A stretch of 64,000 nt of DNA, taken from Streptomyces catenulae (lineage in GTDB: Bacteria; Actinomycetota; Actinomycetes; Streptomycetales; Streptomycetaceae). The notes below the pieces were generated by a model. The model saw nothing but the letters and a program-made list of their open reading frames with translations, was not told the DNA's origin and made no database searches. Shown here piece after piece: positions 35,737 through 44,854 of the stretch (positions are counted from its first letter, which is position 1; the number at the start of each line of letters is the position of its first letter). The position numbers and the translations under genes were made by a program. Location: the NCBI RefSeq assembly GCF_000718015.1, contig NZ_JODY01000003.1:372001-436000 (forward strand), written 5' to 3'.

Positions 35737-36678
35737 ATGAAGGCAATCATTGCGAACAGTTACGGCGGCCCCGAGGTCCTCACGCTCGCCGACCGCCCCG
35801 ACCCCAAGGTCGGCCCCGACTCCGTCCTCGTCCGCGTACGGGCCGCCGGGGTCAACCCCGTCGACTGGAAGGTCGTCGCCGGAGCGCTCGATCCGATGAT
35901 GGACGTCCACTTCCCGCTGATCCCGGGCTGGGACGTGGCCGGTGTGGTGGTGGCGGTCGGCGCCGACGCCACCGAATTCGCGGTCGGTGACGAGGTCATC
36001 GGCTATGTCCGCAAGGACGCCGTCCAGCACGGCACCTACGCCGAGCTGGTCGCCGCGCCGGTGCGCACCCTCGCCCGGCGTCCGGCGGCGCTCGGGTGGC
36101 AGCAGGCGGCGGGGCTGCCGCTCGCCGGGCTGACCGCGTATCAGTCGATCCGCCGGGTCGGGCTGCGGCACGGCGAGACGGTGCTGATCCATGCGGCGTC
36201 CGGCGGCGTCGGCTCGCTCGCCGTGCAGATCGCGGTGGCGGAGGGCGCCCGGGTCATCGGCACCGCGGGCGAGCGCAACCACCCCTTCCTCCGCTCCCTG
36301 GGCGCCGAGCCGGTGGCCTACGGTCCCGGGCTCGCCGAGCGGGTGCGGGAGATGGCGCCCGACGGCGTGGACGTGGCGCTGGACTTCGTCGGCGGCGGAG
36401 TGGTGGCCGTCTCGCAGGAGGTCCTCAAGGACAGATCCCGGGTGGCGTCGATCGCCGACGGCGAGGTCACCGCCCGCGGCGGACACCTGGTGTGGGTGCG
36501 GCCCGACAGCGCCGATCTCACGGCCCTCGCGACGCTGGCGGACGCCGGTCGGCTGACCGTCCCGGTCGAGGCCACCTTCCCGCTCTCCGGCGCGGCCGAC
36601 GCCTTCCGCCTCAGCCAGGGCGGCCATGTCCGCGGAAAGATCGTTCTGGAGGTGGGGGAGGCGGGGGAGGCGGGATGA
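35737..36678 (+). CDS. NADP-dependent quinone-type oxidoreductase (MDR superfamily)
   Basis: 313 residues from an ATG at 35737; a GTG nine bases upstream is possible and neither has a clear ribosome site. The fold is a GroES-like domain (MKAIIANSYGGPEVL, VNPVDWKVVAG, PGWDVAGVVVAVG) followed by a Rossmann domain with the NADPH loop HAASGGVGSLAVQIA. Structural-zinc cysteines are absent, as in zeta-crystallin/quinone oxidoreductases. The enzyme probably reduces quinones or enones with NADPH. The last eight or so residues (GEAGEAG) come from a short repeat of GGGGGAGGC. Confidence 0.88.
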   Translation: MKAIIANSYGGPEVLTLADRPDPKVGPDSVLVRVRAAGVNPVDWKVVAGALDPMMDVHFPLIPGWDVAGVVVAVGADATEFAVGDEVIGYVRKDAVQHGTYAELVAAPVRTLARRPAALGWQQAAGLPLAGLTAYQSIRRVGLRHGETVLIHAASGGVGSLAVQIAVAEGARVIGTAGERNHPFLRSLGAEPVAYGPGLAERVREMAPDGVDVALDFVGGGVVAVSQEVLKDRSRVASIADGEVTARGGHLVWVRPDSADLTALATLADAGRLTVPVEATFPLSGAADAFRLSQGGHVRGKIVLEVGEAGEAG

Positions 36679-36923
36679 GGGGAGCGCGGTGAGCGGGCGG
36701 GTGTGAGGCGACGGGGCGCCGGTCGGGCCGGGGGCCGGTCCCGCGCGGGTGACCTGCGCGGACGGCGCGCGTACGGGCGGCCTCTCGCGGGTGACCTCGC
36801 GTGGGCGACCTCGTGCGGGCGGTGCGGCCGTCGGCGCGCGGGGCCGGGGCCGCACCGCCGGTCCGGCTGTCTTGCTGTCCGGTGGTCTCCGGCGATCCTT
36901 CCGCCGGTCGGGACGACGGTGTG

Positions 36924-37274
36924 TCAGTCGCCCTGCCGGTCGACGTACTCGAAGATCGAGCCGTCGGGGTGGCGGGCGATGAGGTTGCGGCCGATCGGGG
37001 TGGGCAGCGGCCCGGCGATGATCTCCGCGCCGACCGCCCGCAGATCCGCCACCGCCTCGTCCACATCCTTCACGGCCAGCGTCGCGGTCACCTTCGACAG
37101 CACCGAAAGCTCCGCCTCCGGCCCGCTCATGAGGAAGAAACAGCCCACCGCCGCGACCGCGACCGGACCGCGCTGGAAGCGCACGGCCTCGGTCCCGGTC
37201 AGACGCTCGTACACACCGACGGCGGCGTCCAGATCGCCGACGCACACCCGCAAGGAGGTCCCCAGAATGTCCAT
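36924..37274 (-). CDS. VOC family (glyoxalase/bleomycin-resistance fold) protein
   Basis: 116 residues from an ATG at 37274. The chain shows one beta-alpha-beta-beta-beta pair: ILGTSLRVCVGDLDAAVGVY, then the C-terminal half VKDVDEAVADLRAVGAEI and HPDGSIFEYVDRQ, where the Glu in FEYV fits the metal-ligand position of VOC proteins. No ribosome site is seen; a TACCCT about eight bases before the ATG may be a -10 for a leaderless message. It is on the same strand as the methyltransferase, 100 bases after it. Substrate unknown. Confidence 0.85.
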   Translation of the reverse strand: MDILGTSLRVCVGDLDAAVGVYERLTGTEAVRFQRGPVAVAAVGCFFLMSGPEAELSVLSKVTATLAVKDVDEAVADLRAVGAEIIAGPLPTPIGRNLIARHPDGSIFEYVDRQGD

Positions 37275-37374
37275 ACGGGGCAGGGTAGTTGAGCAGGTGG
37301 GCGGCGCGCGATCGCCGGACGGGGGAGATCGGCCGGGGTGCGTGCGGCGGGCCGCGCCGACGCCTTCGGGGGCG

Positions 37375-38190
37375 TCAGACCCGGCAGCGGAGTTCGCCGT
37401 GCAGCACCGCGAACCAGGCGTCCTCCTCGGCGCCCCACGCCCGCCAGGTCGCCGCGATCTCCGCCAGCTCCCGCGGGGTGGTGTGACCGCCGTCCACCGC
37501 CAGCTCCGCGTAGCCCGAGGAGACCGTGCGGTCCGCCCAGAGCCCGCTCCACCAGGCACGCTCCTCGGGGGTGCGGTAGCACCAGGTACCGGCGGTCGCG
37601 GTGATCGCCTCCGGGGCGAAGCCCGCCTGCCGCGCCCAGGCGTGCAGCCGCCGACCGGCGTCCGGCTCGCCGCCGTTGGCGCGCGCCACCCGCCGGTAGA
37701 GGTCCAGCCAGGCGTCCATGCCGGGGACTTCCGGGTACCACGTCATCCCCGCGTAGTCCGCGTCGCGCACGGCGACGATGCCGCCGGGCCTGGTCACCCG
37801 GCGCATCTCCCGCAGCGCCTGGACGGGGTCGCCGACGTGCTGGAGCACCTGATGGGCGTGGGTCACACAGAAGGTGTCGTCCGGGAAGTCCAGTGCGTGG
37901 ACGTCGCCGACCGCGAAGCGGACATTGGTCAGGCTGCGGCCCTCGGCGGTGGCGCGGGCCTGCTCCAGGATCCCGGGTGCCCGGTCGAGGGCGGTGACCT
38001 CCCCGTCCGGCACCAGCGCGGCCAGATCGGCCGTGATGGTGCCGGGTCCGCAGCCGATGTCCAGCACCCTCATGTGCGGGCGGAGCGCATCCAGCAGATA
38101 GGCGGCCGAGTTGGCGGCGGTGCGCCAGGTGTGCGAGCGGAGGACGGACTCGTGGTGGCCGTGGGTGTAGACGGCGGTCTCCTGCGGCAT
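37375..38190 (-). CDS. Class I SAM-dependent methyltransferase
   Basis: 271 residues from an ATG at 38190 with AAGGAG six bases upstream. SAM-binding motif I is VLDIGCGPGTI, motif II acid is in VTALDRAPGI, and HAHQVLQHVGDP with VTRPGGIVAVRDAD are post-I motifs of the UbiE/small-molecule methyltransferase group. The C-terminal helical part AELAVDGGHTTPRELAEIA is of unknown role. It lies 150 bases downstream of the PAP2/kinase gene on the same strand. The substrate is unknown. Confidence 0.87.
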   Translation of the reverse strand: MPQETAVYTHGHHESVLRSHTWRTAANSAAYLLDALRPHMRVLDIGCGPGTITADLAALVPDGEVTALDRAPGILEQARATAEGRSLTNVRFAVGDVHALDFPDDTFCVTHAHQVLQHVGDPVQALREMRRVTRPGGIVAVRDADYAGMTWYPEVPGMDAWLDLYRRVARANGGEPDAGRRLHAWARQAGFAPEAITATAGTWCYRTPEERAWWSGLWADRTVSSGYAELAVDGGHTTPRELAEIAATWRAWGAEEDAWFAVLHGELRCRV

Positions 38191-38340
38191 GCGGGCTCCT
38201 TCGCGGCGTCGGACGGCGGCTCCGCGCAGCCGCGGACCGCCCCGGATGCCCCCGGGGCGCCCGCGCCGCGGCGGCACGGACGCCCTCGCGGCGTGGTGGC
38301 TCCACCGTACGCCGCCATCTCGTATCACGAGAGTGGCATC

Positions 38341-39825
38341 TCAGGATTCGGGCAGCAGGCGGTAGACCGTCAGCGCCTCGTTCTCCTTCGTCAGCGTCAA
38401 CGGGCCCGGCGTGGTGGCGACTTCACCGTCGTAGGCGAGGTCCGTGCCGTCCGGCAGCCCGCCGATCCGCAGGGTGCGCAGCCGGGCCTCCTTGAGGACG
38501 GGGGAGGAGCGCGGGGTGCCGGTCAGCGCCGCCACCAGCAGCCGGGTGCGGGCCAGCCGCCCGGCCCGCACCACCCGTACGTCCAGGACCCCGTCGGCGA
38601 GATCGTGGCGGCGTACGGGCGTCAGGCCCAGACCGCGGTAGGCGCAGTTGCCGACGAAGAGCATCCACAGCTCCATCCGGCGGCCGTTGATCTCGGCGGA
38701 CACCGGCTGCGCGGTCCGCAGCACATGCCAGGCGGCGAGCACCCCCGCGGGCCAGGCGCCGATCCTGCCCGCCCACCGCTCCCGCAGCCGGACCAGTTCC
38801 GGATAGGCGCCGATGGAGAAGGTGTTGAGGAAGTACTGCCCCGCGCGGTGCGGCGCGGTGCGGAAGCGTGCCAGGTCGACGGCGACCGCCTCGCCGTCCT
38901 CCACGGCGCGCGCGGCCTCGCCGAGCGTCTCGATTCCCAGGTCGTAGGCGAAGTGGTTGTGGGTGCCGCCGGGCAGCACCGCCAGCGGCAGCCCGTGCCG
39001 GACCGCGACGGCGGCCGCCGCGTTGATCGTGCCGTCGCCGCCGAGCACGCCCAGCGCGCCACCGCACCGCTTGGCGCTCTCCGCGGCCTCCTCCAGCGCC
39101 TTGTCCAGATCGGGGGCATCGGCCCCGCCGCAGGTGACGACGGTGGCGCGGGGCAGCACGCCGTGCACCTCCGGCCCCCGGTCCGGACGGGTCTCGCCGC
39201 GCTGGCCCGACCCCTGGTTCGCCACCACGAACAGCCCGCGGCCGCCGGGCAGCGCGGGCGCGTCGGCGCGTGGCCGGGCCGGTGGCGCCAGTTGGGCGCG
39301 GGTCGGGGCGAGGCCACGCACCGCGAAGGCCGCACCGGCGCCGAGCGCGGCGCCCGCCAGCACGTCGCCGGGGTAGTGGACCCCGGTGTAGACGCGGGAG
39401 AACGCCACGGACGCGGCGAGCGGCGCCAGCGCCAGCCCCCACCACTTGTTCTCGAACGCGACCCCGGTGGCGAAGGCGGCCGCGGACGCCGCGTGTCCGG
39501 ACGGGAAGGACGAGGTGAAGGGCTGGCGCCGCAGCTGACGTATGACGGGCACCGTGTCCAGCAGCGGGCGGGTCCGCCGTACGGAGCGTTTGCCCAGGGT
39601 GTTGACGGTCGCGGAGGCCACGGCGAGGGAGGCGACGCCCCGGACGGCGGCCCGGCGGGCCGGTCGGCCGCCGAGCGCCGCGGCACCGGCCGCGAGCCCC
39701 AGCCAGAGGAGTCCGTGGTCCGCGCCGCGGGTCAGCCGCGGCAGCACCCGCTGCGCGCCGGGCCACTCGCGGGTGGCGATGGTGTCGAAGAGCCGTCGGT
39801 CCACACGGGACAGGAGAGAGCGCAT
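38341..39825 (-). CDS. PAP2 phosphatase / diacylglycerol kinase-like fusion
   Basis: 494 residues from an ATG at 39825 with AAGGGG upstream. Residues about 1-185 are a membrane PAP2 phosphatase with the three motifs KRSVRRTRP, PSGH and SRVYTGVHYPGD. Residues about 195-494 are a DAGK/sphingosine-kinase-like domain with LGVLGGDGTINAAA as the nucleotide loop and LPGGTHNHFAYDLG after it. One chain thus has a lipid phosphatase and a lipid kinase module. Such fusions exist in actinobacteria; a role in phospholipid or isoprenoid-phosphate recycling is inferred. Confidence 0.88.
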   Translation of the reverse strand: MRSLLSRVDRRLFDTIATREWPGAQRVLPRLTRGADHGLLWLGLAAGAAALGGRPARRAAVRGVASLAVASATVNTLGKRSVRRTRPLLDTVPVIRQLRRQPFTSSFPSGHAASAAAFATGVAFENKWWGLALAPLAASVAFSRVYTGVHYPGDVLAGAALGAGAAFAVRGLAPTRAQLAPPARPRADAPALPGGRGLFVVANQGSGQRGETRPDRGPEVHGVLPRATVVTCGGADAPDLDKALEEAAESAKRCGGALGVLGGDGTINAAAAVAVRHGLPLAVLPGGTHNHFAYDLGIETLGEAARAVEDGEAVAVDLARFRTAPHRAGQYFLNTFSIGAYPELVRLRERWAGRIGAWPAGVLAAWHVLRTAQPVSAEINGRRMELWMLFVGNCAYRGLGLTPVRRHDLADGVLDVRVVRAGRLARTRLLVAALTGTPRSSPVLKEARLRTLRIGGLPDGTDLAYDGEVATTPGPLTLTKENEALTVYRLLPES

Positions 39826-40061
39826 GCGGCCCCTTGTACCCCAGACGCGGGGCGCGATACGGGGAGGTTGCCGGAACGGGCACCGCCGTGGCGGGGCGGC
39901 GGCTGCCGTTCGGCCGGTGCGCGGGCCGGGTTCCCGGCGCCCCGGCGCGCGGTCGGGCGGCCCGGCGGGCCCGGGCGTACCGCGCGGCCGACGGCTCCCG
40001 GACGCAGACGGCCGCCGGAAAACCGGGCGCCTTCCGGGCCCCGGTGTGCTTGTCTTCCCCG

Positions 40062-40502
40062 GTGATCAGGAACCGTGACGCCACCGACCTCGACGCCTGC
40101 GCGGCGGTGCTGGCCGAGGTGCACCGCCACAGCGGCTACCCCCACCACTGGCCCGCCGACCCCGTGGACTGGCTCACCCCCGACGGCCTCACCGCCGCCT
40201 GGGTGGCCGAGGAGTCCGGCGTGATCGTCGGTCATGCCGCCCTGCGCGGCCCGGAGATAAGCCGCCTCTACGTCCACCCCGCCGCCCGCGGCCACGGCAT
40301 CGGCGGCCTGCTGCTGCGCACCGCCCACACCGCGGCGCTCGCCCACGGCAGCCCGCCCGTCCTGGAGGTCAAGTCCACCAATCTTGAGGCCGTCGCCCTG
40401 TACGAACGCCACGGCTGGACCCGCACCGCCACCGAGGAACAGGAGTGGCTGCCGGGGGAGCGGGTGGTGATCCACCGTTACACGGCGGGGCGGCCCGGCT
40501 GA
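40062..40502 (+). CDS. GNAT N-acetyltransferase
   Basis: 146 residues from a GTG at 40062 starting VIRNRDATDLDACAAVL; an upstream in-frame GTG at 40044 is an alternative. The AcCoA-binding core is ISRLYVHPAARGHGIGGLLL (R-G-x-G-I-G), and the end EAVALYERHGWTR is the usual GNAT C-terminal beta5-alpha4. There is no Shine-Dalgarno near the start; TTGTCT six bases upstream hints at a leaderless message. The substrate is not predictable. No operon partner. Confidence 0.85.
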   Translation: MIRNRDATDLDACAAVLAEVHRHSGYPHHWPADPVDWLTPDGLTAAWVAEESGVIVGHAALRGPEISRLYVHPAARGHGIGGLLLRTAHTAALAHGSPPVLEVKSTNLEAVALYERHGWTRTATEEQEWLPGERVVIHRYTAGRPG

Positions 40503-40808
40503 GCGGTGCGGTCGGCCGACGTCCCGGGCCCACCGCCCCGCGCCCGCCCCGGCCCCACCGGACCGACGCCCCCGCTGCCCCATTCGGATGACGACGGCGG
40601 CGTCGGACCCGGCCGGGCGGGCGTGGCGTGGGCTCCGTTGACGTGTCGGGGGTGTGTGGGGCGCGGGATCTGCCAAGGTGGGCCGGGCGTGATTCATGTG
40701 ATGGGCCCACGAACGACCCACGCGGCCGACGTCCGGTCGGCGCACCGCCGACGCCGCGTCCGGCCGTCGGCGGCCCCCCGTCCCGTCGTGTGCACTGTGG
40801 AGGTACGG
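40503..40808. other. 306-base intergenic region
   Basis: No gene found. It includes a TTGACG hexamer at 40638-40643 that could be a -35 box for the aminotransferase-like gene, but no good -10 hexamer at 16-18 bases. The rest is GC-rich without strong hairpins. Confidence 0.4.
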
Positions 40809-42014
40809 ATGCAGCGGACCGCCCCGGATCCGCGGCCGGAGCCCGCCCCGGAACCGTCCGGCCTCCCGGTGCTCCCCGAGCTCGCCGACCGCCTCACCGC
40901 CGCCGCCGGACGCGCCGGACCGGAGCCCTCCGGCGGCTCCCCGGAGCTGCGGACCGCCGCCGCCGGGTACGCCGGACGCCGCGGTCCGGCCGCCGGTCCC
41001 GACCGGCTGCTCGTCGGCCCCGGCGCGCCCGCCCTGCTGCTCGCGCTGTACGCGGCGGTGGGCGGCGCAGTGGTGCTGCCCCGGCCCTGCGCCGCCTGGT
41101 ACGCGCCGCCCGCCCGGCTGCTCGGCCGGGCCGTGCACCTCGCGCCCGTACCGGCCGAATCGGGCGGCGCGCCGGACCCGTTCGCCTTCCTGGAGACCGT
41201 GCGGCGGGCGCGGATGGAGGGGGACGGGCCCGGGGTGCTGGTGCTCTCCGTCGCCGACGACCCGACCGGGACCTGCCCGCCGCCCGAGCAGCTGCACGAG
41301 GTCTGCGAGGCGGCCGCGGGGGAGGGGATGTGGGTGGTCAGCGACGAGACACGCCGCGATCTGCTGCACGATCCGCACGACACCGTGGTGCTCAGCCCCG
41401 CCGAGATGCTGCCCGCGGACGTCGTGGTCCTCAGCGATCTGCGGGCCACCCTGCTGCCCGCGTCCTGGCCGGTCGGGATCGCCCGCTTCCCCGAGGGGGA
41501 GCGCGGCGCCGCGCTGCGCGCCGCCGCCCTGGGCGCGTTGACCGCCGCGGCCACCCCGCTGCCCGGACCGCTCGCCGACGCCACCGGGTACGCGCTCGGC
41601 GAACCGGCCCCGGTCCGCGCCCGTACCGCGGCCGCCGCCCGGCTGCACGGCACCCTCGCCGCCGCCCTCTACCGCACCCTCACCGCCGCCGGGGCGCTCT
41701 GCCGCCCACCGCGCTCCGGCAGCCACCTCTACGCCGACCTCGAACCGCTCCGCCACCCGCTGGCCGCCGCCGGGGTCACCGGCGCGGCGGCCCTGGAGCG
41801 GGAGCTGGCGCCGTGGGCCGCGCGCGGCGGCCACCGCTTCGGCGACGACCCCGGCGCGCTCCGCGTCCGCCTGAGCACCGAGGCGCTCCTCGGCCCCGAC
41901 CCGGACGCCCGCCGCCCCGTCCTGGCCGCCCCCGACCCGCTGCGCACCGCCCCGGTCGCCACCGCGCTGGCCCGGCTCGACCACACGCTGACCGTCCTGA
42001 CCACCGGCGGCTGA
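40809..42014 (+). CDS. Aminotransferase-like protein lacking the PLP lysine
   Basis: 401 residues from an ATG at 40809 with GGAGG six bases upstream. The overall pattern is fold-type I aminotransferase: LLVGPGAPALLLAL (the phosphate-loop region), VADDPTGTCPPPEQL (usual NPTG), SDETRRDLLHD (usual DExYxxL) and RVRLSTEALLG at the C-terminus. At the place of the Schiff-base Lys (SFSK), the chain has LSDLRATLLP, with Arg at residue 212. The NPTG Asn and the Tyr after DE are also changed. It probably has no normal transaminase activity and may be a binding or structural protein. A metallo-hydrolase gene follows 77 bases later. Confidence 0.75.
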   Translation: MQRTAPDPRPEPAPEPSGLPVLPELADRLTAAAGRAGPEPSGGSPELRTAAAGYAGRRGPAAGPDRLLVGPGAPALLLALYAAVGGAVVLPRPCAAWYAPPARLLGRAVHLAPVPAESGGAPDPFAFLETVRRARMEGDGPGVLVLSVADDPTGTCPPPEQLHEVCEAAAGEGMWVVSDETRRDLLHDPHDTVVLSPAEMLPADVVVLSDLRATLLPASWPVGIARFPEGERGAALRAAALGALTAAATPLPGPLADATGYALGEPAPVRARTAAAARLHGTLAAALYRTLTAAGALCRPPRSGSHLYADLEPLRHPLAAAGVTGAAALERELAPWAARGGHRFGDDPGALRVRLSTEALLGPDPDARRPVLAAPDPLRTAPVATALARLDHTLTVLTTGG

Positions 42015-42091
42015 CGCCCGCACCCCACCGCCCCGCCCCCTTCGCACCCGATCCGGCCGTGTCGTCCCACCCCTCGAAAGGGAGCCCCGCG

Positions 42092-43195
42092 ATGACCGAA
42101 CAGACCGAGCGCTCCGTCCCCGCCTCCCCGCACACCGCGCCCCCGGGGCCGCCCGCGGTGGCCCGGTCCGCCGTCCGGCGCCCCGCCGCGCCCGTCCGCC
42201 CGGACGTCCCGCCGCTGACCGCACCCCGGCCACCGGGCGAACCCCGTACCTGGCCGCGGGACTTCACCGACCGGCTGACCGCACCGCTGCCCGGCGTCCG
42301 GGCGCTGGCCCGGATCGCGCGGGAGGGCAAGCTGCGGCCCGCGCCGGGGACGATGGCGCAGATCCAGGACCTGCCGTTCGCGCCGGGCCCGCTGCCGCCC
42401 GCCGGACCCGCCACCACCGCCGTCACCTGGGCCGGGCACGCCAGCTGGGTCGTCCGGATCGGCGGGCTGACGGTGCTGACCGACCCGGTCTGGTCCCGCA
42501 AGATCCTCGGCACCCCCGCCCGGGTCACGCCCGTCGGCGTCCGCTGGGAGGACCTGCCGCCGATCGACGCGGTGGTGATCAGCCACAACCACTACGACCA
42601 CCTCGACGCCCCCACCCTCAAGCGGCTGCCGCGCACCACCCCGCTGCTGCTCCCGGCGGGCCTCGCGCCCTGGGCCCGGCGCCGCGGCTTCACCGCCGTC
42701 ACCGAGCTGGACTGGTGGGAGGCGGTCGAACTGCCCGCGCCCGGCGGCCCGGTCCGGATCGACTTCGTCCCCGCGCACCACTGGAGCAAGCGCACCCTCC
42801 TCGACACCTGCCGCACCCTGTGGGGCGGTTGGCTGCTCACCGCGCCCGACGGCCGCCGGGTGTACTTCGCCGGGGACACCGGCTACGGCCACTGGTTCGA
42901 GGAGATCGGCCGCCGCTACCCGGGCATCGACGTGGCGCTGCTGCCGATCGGCGCGTACGACCCGCGGTGGATGCTGCGGCCGGTGCACACCGACCCCGAG
43001 GAGGCGGTCCGCGCCTGCCGGGATCTCGGCGCGCGGGCGCTGGCCCCCATGCACTGGTCGACGTTCCTGCTCTCCGGGGAGCCGCCGATGGAGCCGCTGC
43101 ACCGGGTCCGCGCCGCCTGGCAGGCCACCGGGCGGCCCCGCGAGGACCTCTGGGACCTGCCGGTCGGCGCCTCCCGCGTCCTGCCCGATGTCTGA
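42092..43195 (+). CDS. MBL-fold metallo-hydrolase, NAPE-PLD/UlaG-like
   Basis: 367 residues from an ATG at 42092 with AAAGGGAG nine bases upstream. The metal motif is SHNHYDHLD (H-x-H-x-D-H), preceded by WAGHASWVVRIGGLTVLTDP in pieces and followed by HHWSKRTL, FAGDTGYGHWF and PMHWSTFLLSG, the layout of NAPE-hydrolysing phospholipase D and related UlaG-like enzymes. The N-terminal 45 residues are Pro/Ala-rich and probably disordered. It is co-oriented with the degenerate aminotransferase, so the two may be co-expressed. Substrate unknown; a phospholipid-type substrate is inferred from the family. Confidence 0.88.
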   Translation: MTEQTERSVPASPHTAPPGPPAVARSAVRRPAAPVRPDVPPLTAPRPPGEPRTWPRDFTDRLTAPLPGVRALARIAREGKLRPAPGTMAQIQDLPFAPGPLPPAGPATTAVTWAGHASWVVRIGGLTVLTDPVWSRKILGTPARVTPVGVRWEDLPPIDAVVISHNHYDHLDAPTLKRLPRTTPLLLPAGLAPWARRRGFTAVTELDWWEAVELPAPGGPVRIDFVPAHHWSKRTLLDTCRTLWGGWLLTAPDGRRVYFAGDTGYGHWFEEIGRRYPGIDVALLPIGAYDPRWMLRPVHTDPEEAVRACRDLGARALAPMHWSTFLLSGEPPMEPLHRVRAAWQATGRPREDLWDLPVGASRVLPDV

Positions 43196-43202
43196 CGCGG
43201 CC

Positions 43203-43841
43203 TCAGCTCTGGCCGCGCGGCTCCCGGGCCCGCACCCGCCGCCACAGCACCGGGACCGCACCGACCAGCACCGTCAGCGCCACCGCCGCCGCCACCCCCT
43301 GCCACGGACTGCCGAACAGCGAACCGCCCGCCAGCCCGATCAGCTGGTACGTCGCCGTCCAGGCCAGACAGGCGGGCGCGTCGCCGCGGGCGAAGGTGCG
43401 CAGCGGCATCCGCGACAGCAGACACGCCAGCATCACCGGGATCCGCCCAGCCGGTACCAGCCGCGACACCGTCAGCACCAGCACCCCGTGCGTCCGCAGC
43501 TGCTCCTGCGCCCGGGCCAGCCGCTCGGGCGCCGCCCGGTCGCGCAGCCGCTCCGGCCACCGCGAACCGCTCCCGGCGCGCAGCCCGCGGGCGCCCAGCC
43601 GGTAGAGACCCAGATCGCCGAGGAACGCCGCGACCGACGCCACCACGAAGACGCCGAGCAGGGCGAAGGGCGAGGTGTGGTGGAAGGCGACCACCGCCGC
43701 CGAGCTGACCACCGCGCCCGTCGGCACCACCGGCACCAGCGACCCCAGCACCACCAGAAGGAAGAGCGACGGATAGCCCACCGCCTGCTGCGTCGACTCC
43801 GGTGGCACCGTCGCCGCCGCCAGCACCACGGTGGGCGTCAT
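43203..43841 (-). CDS. DedA-family membrane protein
   Basis: 212 residues from an ATG at 43841 that overlaps the stop of the upstream metallo-hydrolase gene (ATGA). Hydrophobic segments and the DedA pattern are seen: LVPVVPTGAVVSSAAV, FLGDLGLYRLG and SRLVPAGRIPVMLAC (the conserved R-x-x-P-x-x-R region), with four to five membrane helices. DedA proteins move lipid carriers such as undecaprenyl phosphate or phospholipids across the membrane. It converges with the plus-strand metallo-hydrolase seven bases away. Confidence 0.85.
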   Translation of the reverse strand: MTPTVVLAAATVPPESTQQAVGYPSLFLLVVLGSLVPVVPTGAVVSSAAVVAFHHTSPFALLGVFVVASVAAFLGDLGLYRLGARGLRAGSGSRWPERLRDRAAPERLARAQEQLRTHGVLVLTVSRLVPAGRIPVMLACLLSRMPLRTFARGDAPACLAWTATYQLIGLAGGSLFGSPWQGVAAAVALTVLVGAVPVLWRRVRAREPRGQS

Positions 43842-44629
43842 CGCACGACCACCGGCCGGACCCGTTCGCCGTGCGCGGGCCGGTGGACCCGCACCCCGGG
43901 CGCCAGCAGCGCGACCTGCCGCTCGAACTCCTGGCCCGGCGCATGGAACTCGTGCGGCCGCACCGCGTCGAGACCGATCGGCCAGTACGTGCCGTAGTGC
44001 ACCGGCACCGCGCACACCGGACCCAGCAGCGCCGCCGCCCGGGCCGCGCGCCGCGCGTCCAGATGCCCGCTCCCCAGGAACGGCCCCCACCCGCCGACCG
44101 GCAACAACGCCACCTCACACGCCCCGACTTCCTCCGCCATCGCGTCGTACAGCCCGGTGTCGCCCGCGAAGTACGTGCGCGCCGCGCCCCGTACGACATA
44201 GCCCAGGGCGGGCACGCGGTGCGGCCCGTACGGCAGCCGCCGTCCGTCGTGGGCGGCGGGGACCGCGGTGACGGTGACGGTGCCCGCGGGGTCCGCCGCG
44301 ACCGTGTCGCCGGGCGTCACCTCCGTCAGCCGCAGCCCGCGCGCGAGCGCGACCCGGCGCAGCGCCGGGACCTCGGCGGGCGCGCCGCGCGGCACCACCA
44401 CCCGGGTGCCGGGCGCGAGGCGGGCGAGGGAGGCGGGGTGGAGGTGGTCGGCGTGGAGATGGGAGACGACGACGAGATCGGCGCGGGCGGCCTCGGGCGG
44501 CGGCAGGGCGCCGCGGCGCCGCCGCAGATGCGCCAGGCGGCGGGCGAAGAGCGGATCGGTGAGCACCCGCACCCCGGAGTCCTCGATCGTCGCGGTGGCA
44601 TGCCCCCACCAGGTGATCTCCACCGCCAC
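43838..44629 (-). CDS. MBL-fold metallo-hydrolase, UlaG-like
   Basis: 263 residues from a GTG at 44629 with GGAGG four bases upstream; a second GTG six bases on is possible. Metal motif SHLHADHLHP, then PAAHDGRRLP, YFAGDTGLYDAM and PVHYGTYWP complete the beta-lactamase-fold ligand set. It starts WWGHATATIEDSGVRVLTDP, the usual UlaG-like beginning. It overlaps the DedA gene by four bases, so the pair is translationally coupled. A link to lipid metabolism is inferred from DedA and the family. Substrate unknown. Confidence 0.88.
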   Translation of the reverse strand: MAVEITWWGHATATIEDSGVRVLTDPLFARRLAHLRRRRGALPPPEAARADLVVVSHLHADHLHPASLARLAPGTRVVVPRGAPAEVPALRRVALARGLRLTEVTPGDTVAADPAGTVTVTAVPAAHDGRRLPYGPHRVPALGYVVRGAARTYFAGDTGLYDAMAEEVGACEVALLPVGGWGPFLGSGHLDARRAARAAALLGPVCAVPVHYGTYWPIGLDAVRPHEFHAPGQEFERQVALLAPGVRVHRPAHGERVRPVVVR

Positions 44630-44854
44630 CGGACCTCCCGACTCCCGGCGCCGGGCCGTCTCCCGTGCGCCGCCCGTCGATCCTGCCTCATCCCCGGCCC
44701 GCCCCGGGCCCCGGGGCAGGCGCGGCATATCCGTACACTCCCTCCCCTTCCCGCCCATCACGGGGCCAAGGCCGGGGACCGACGCGTATATGACACGCTG
44801 GAGCGGACGCCCGTGCCGCCGGCCCGGGAGCGGACCAGGAGCGAAAGGGAGACC

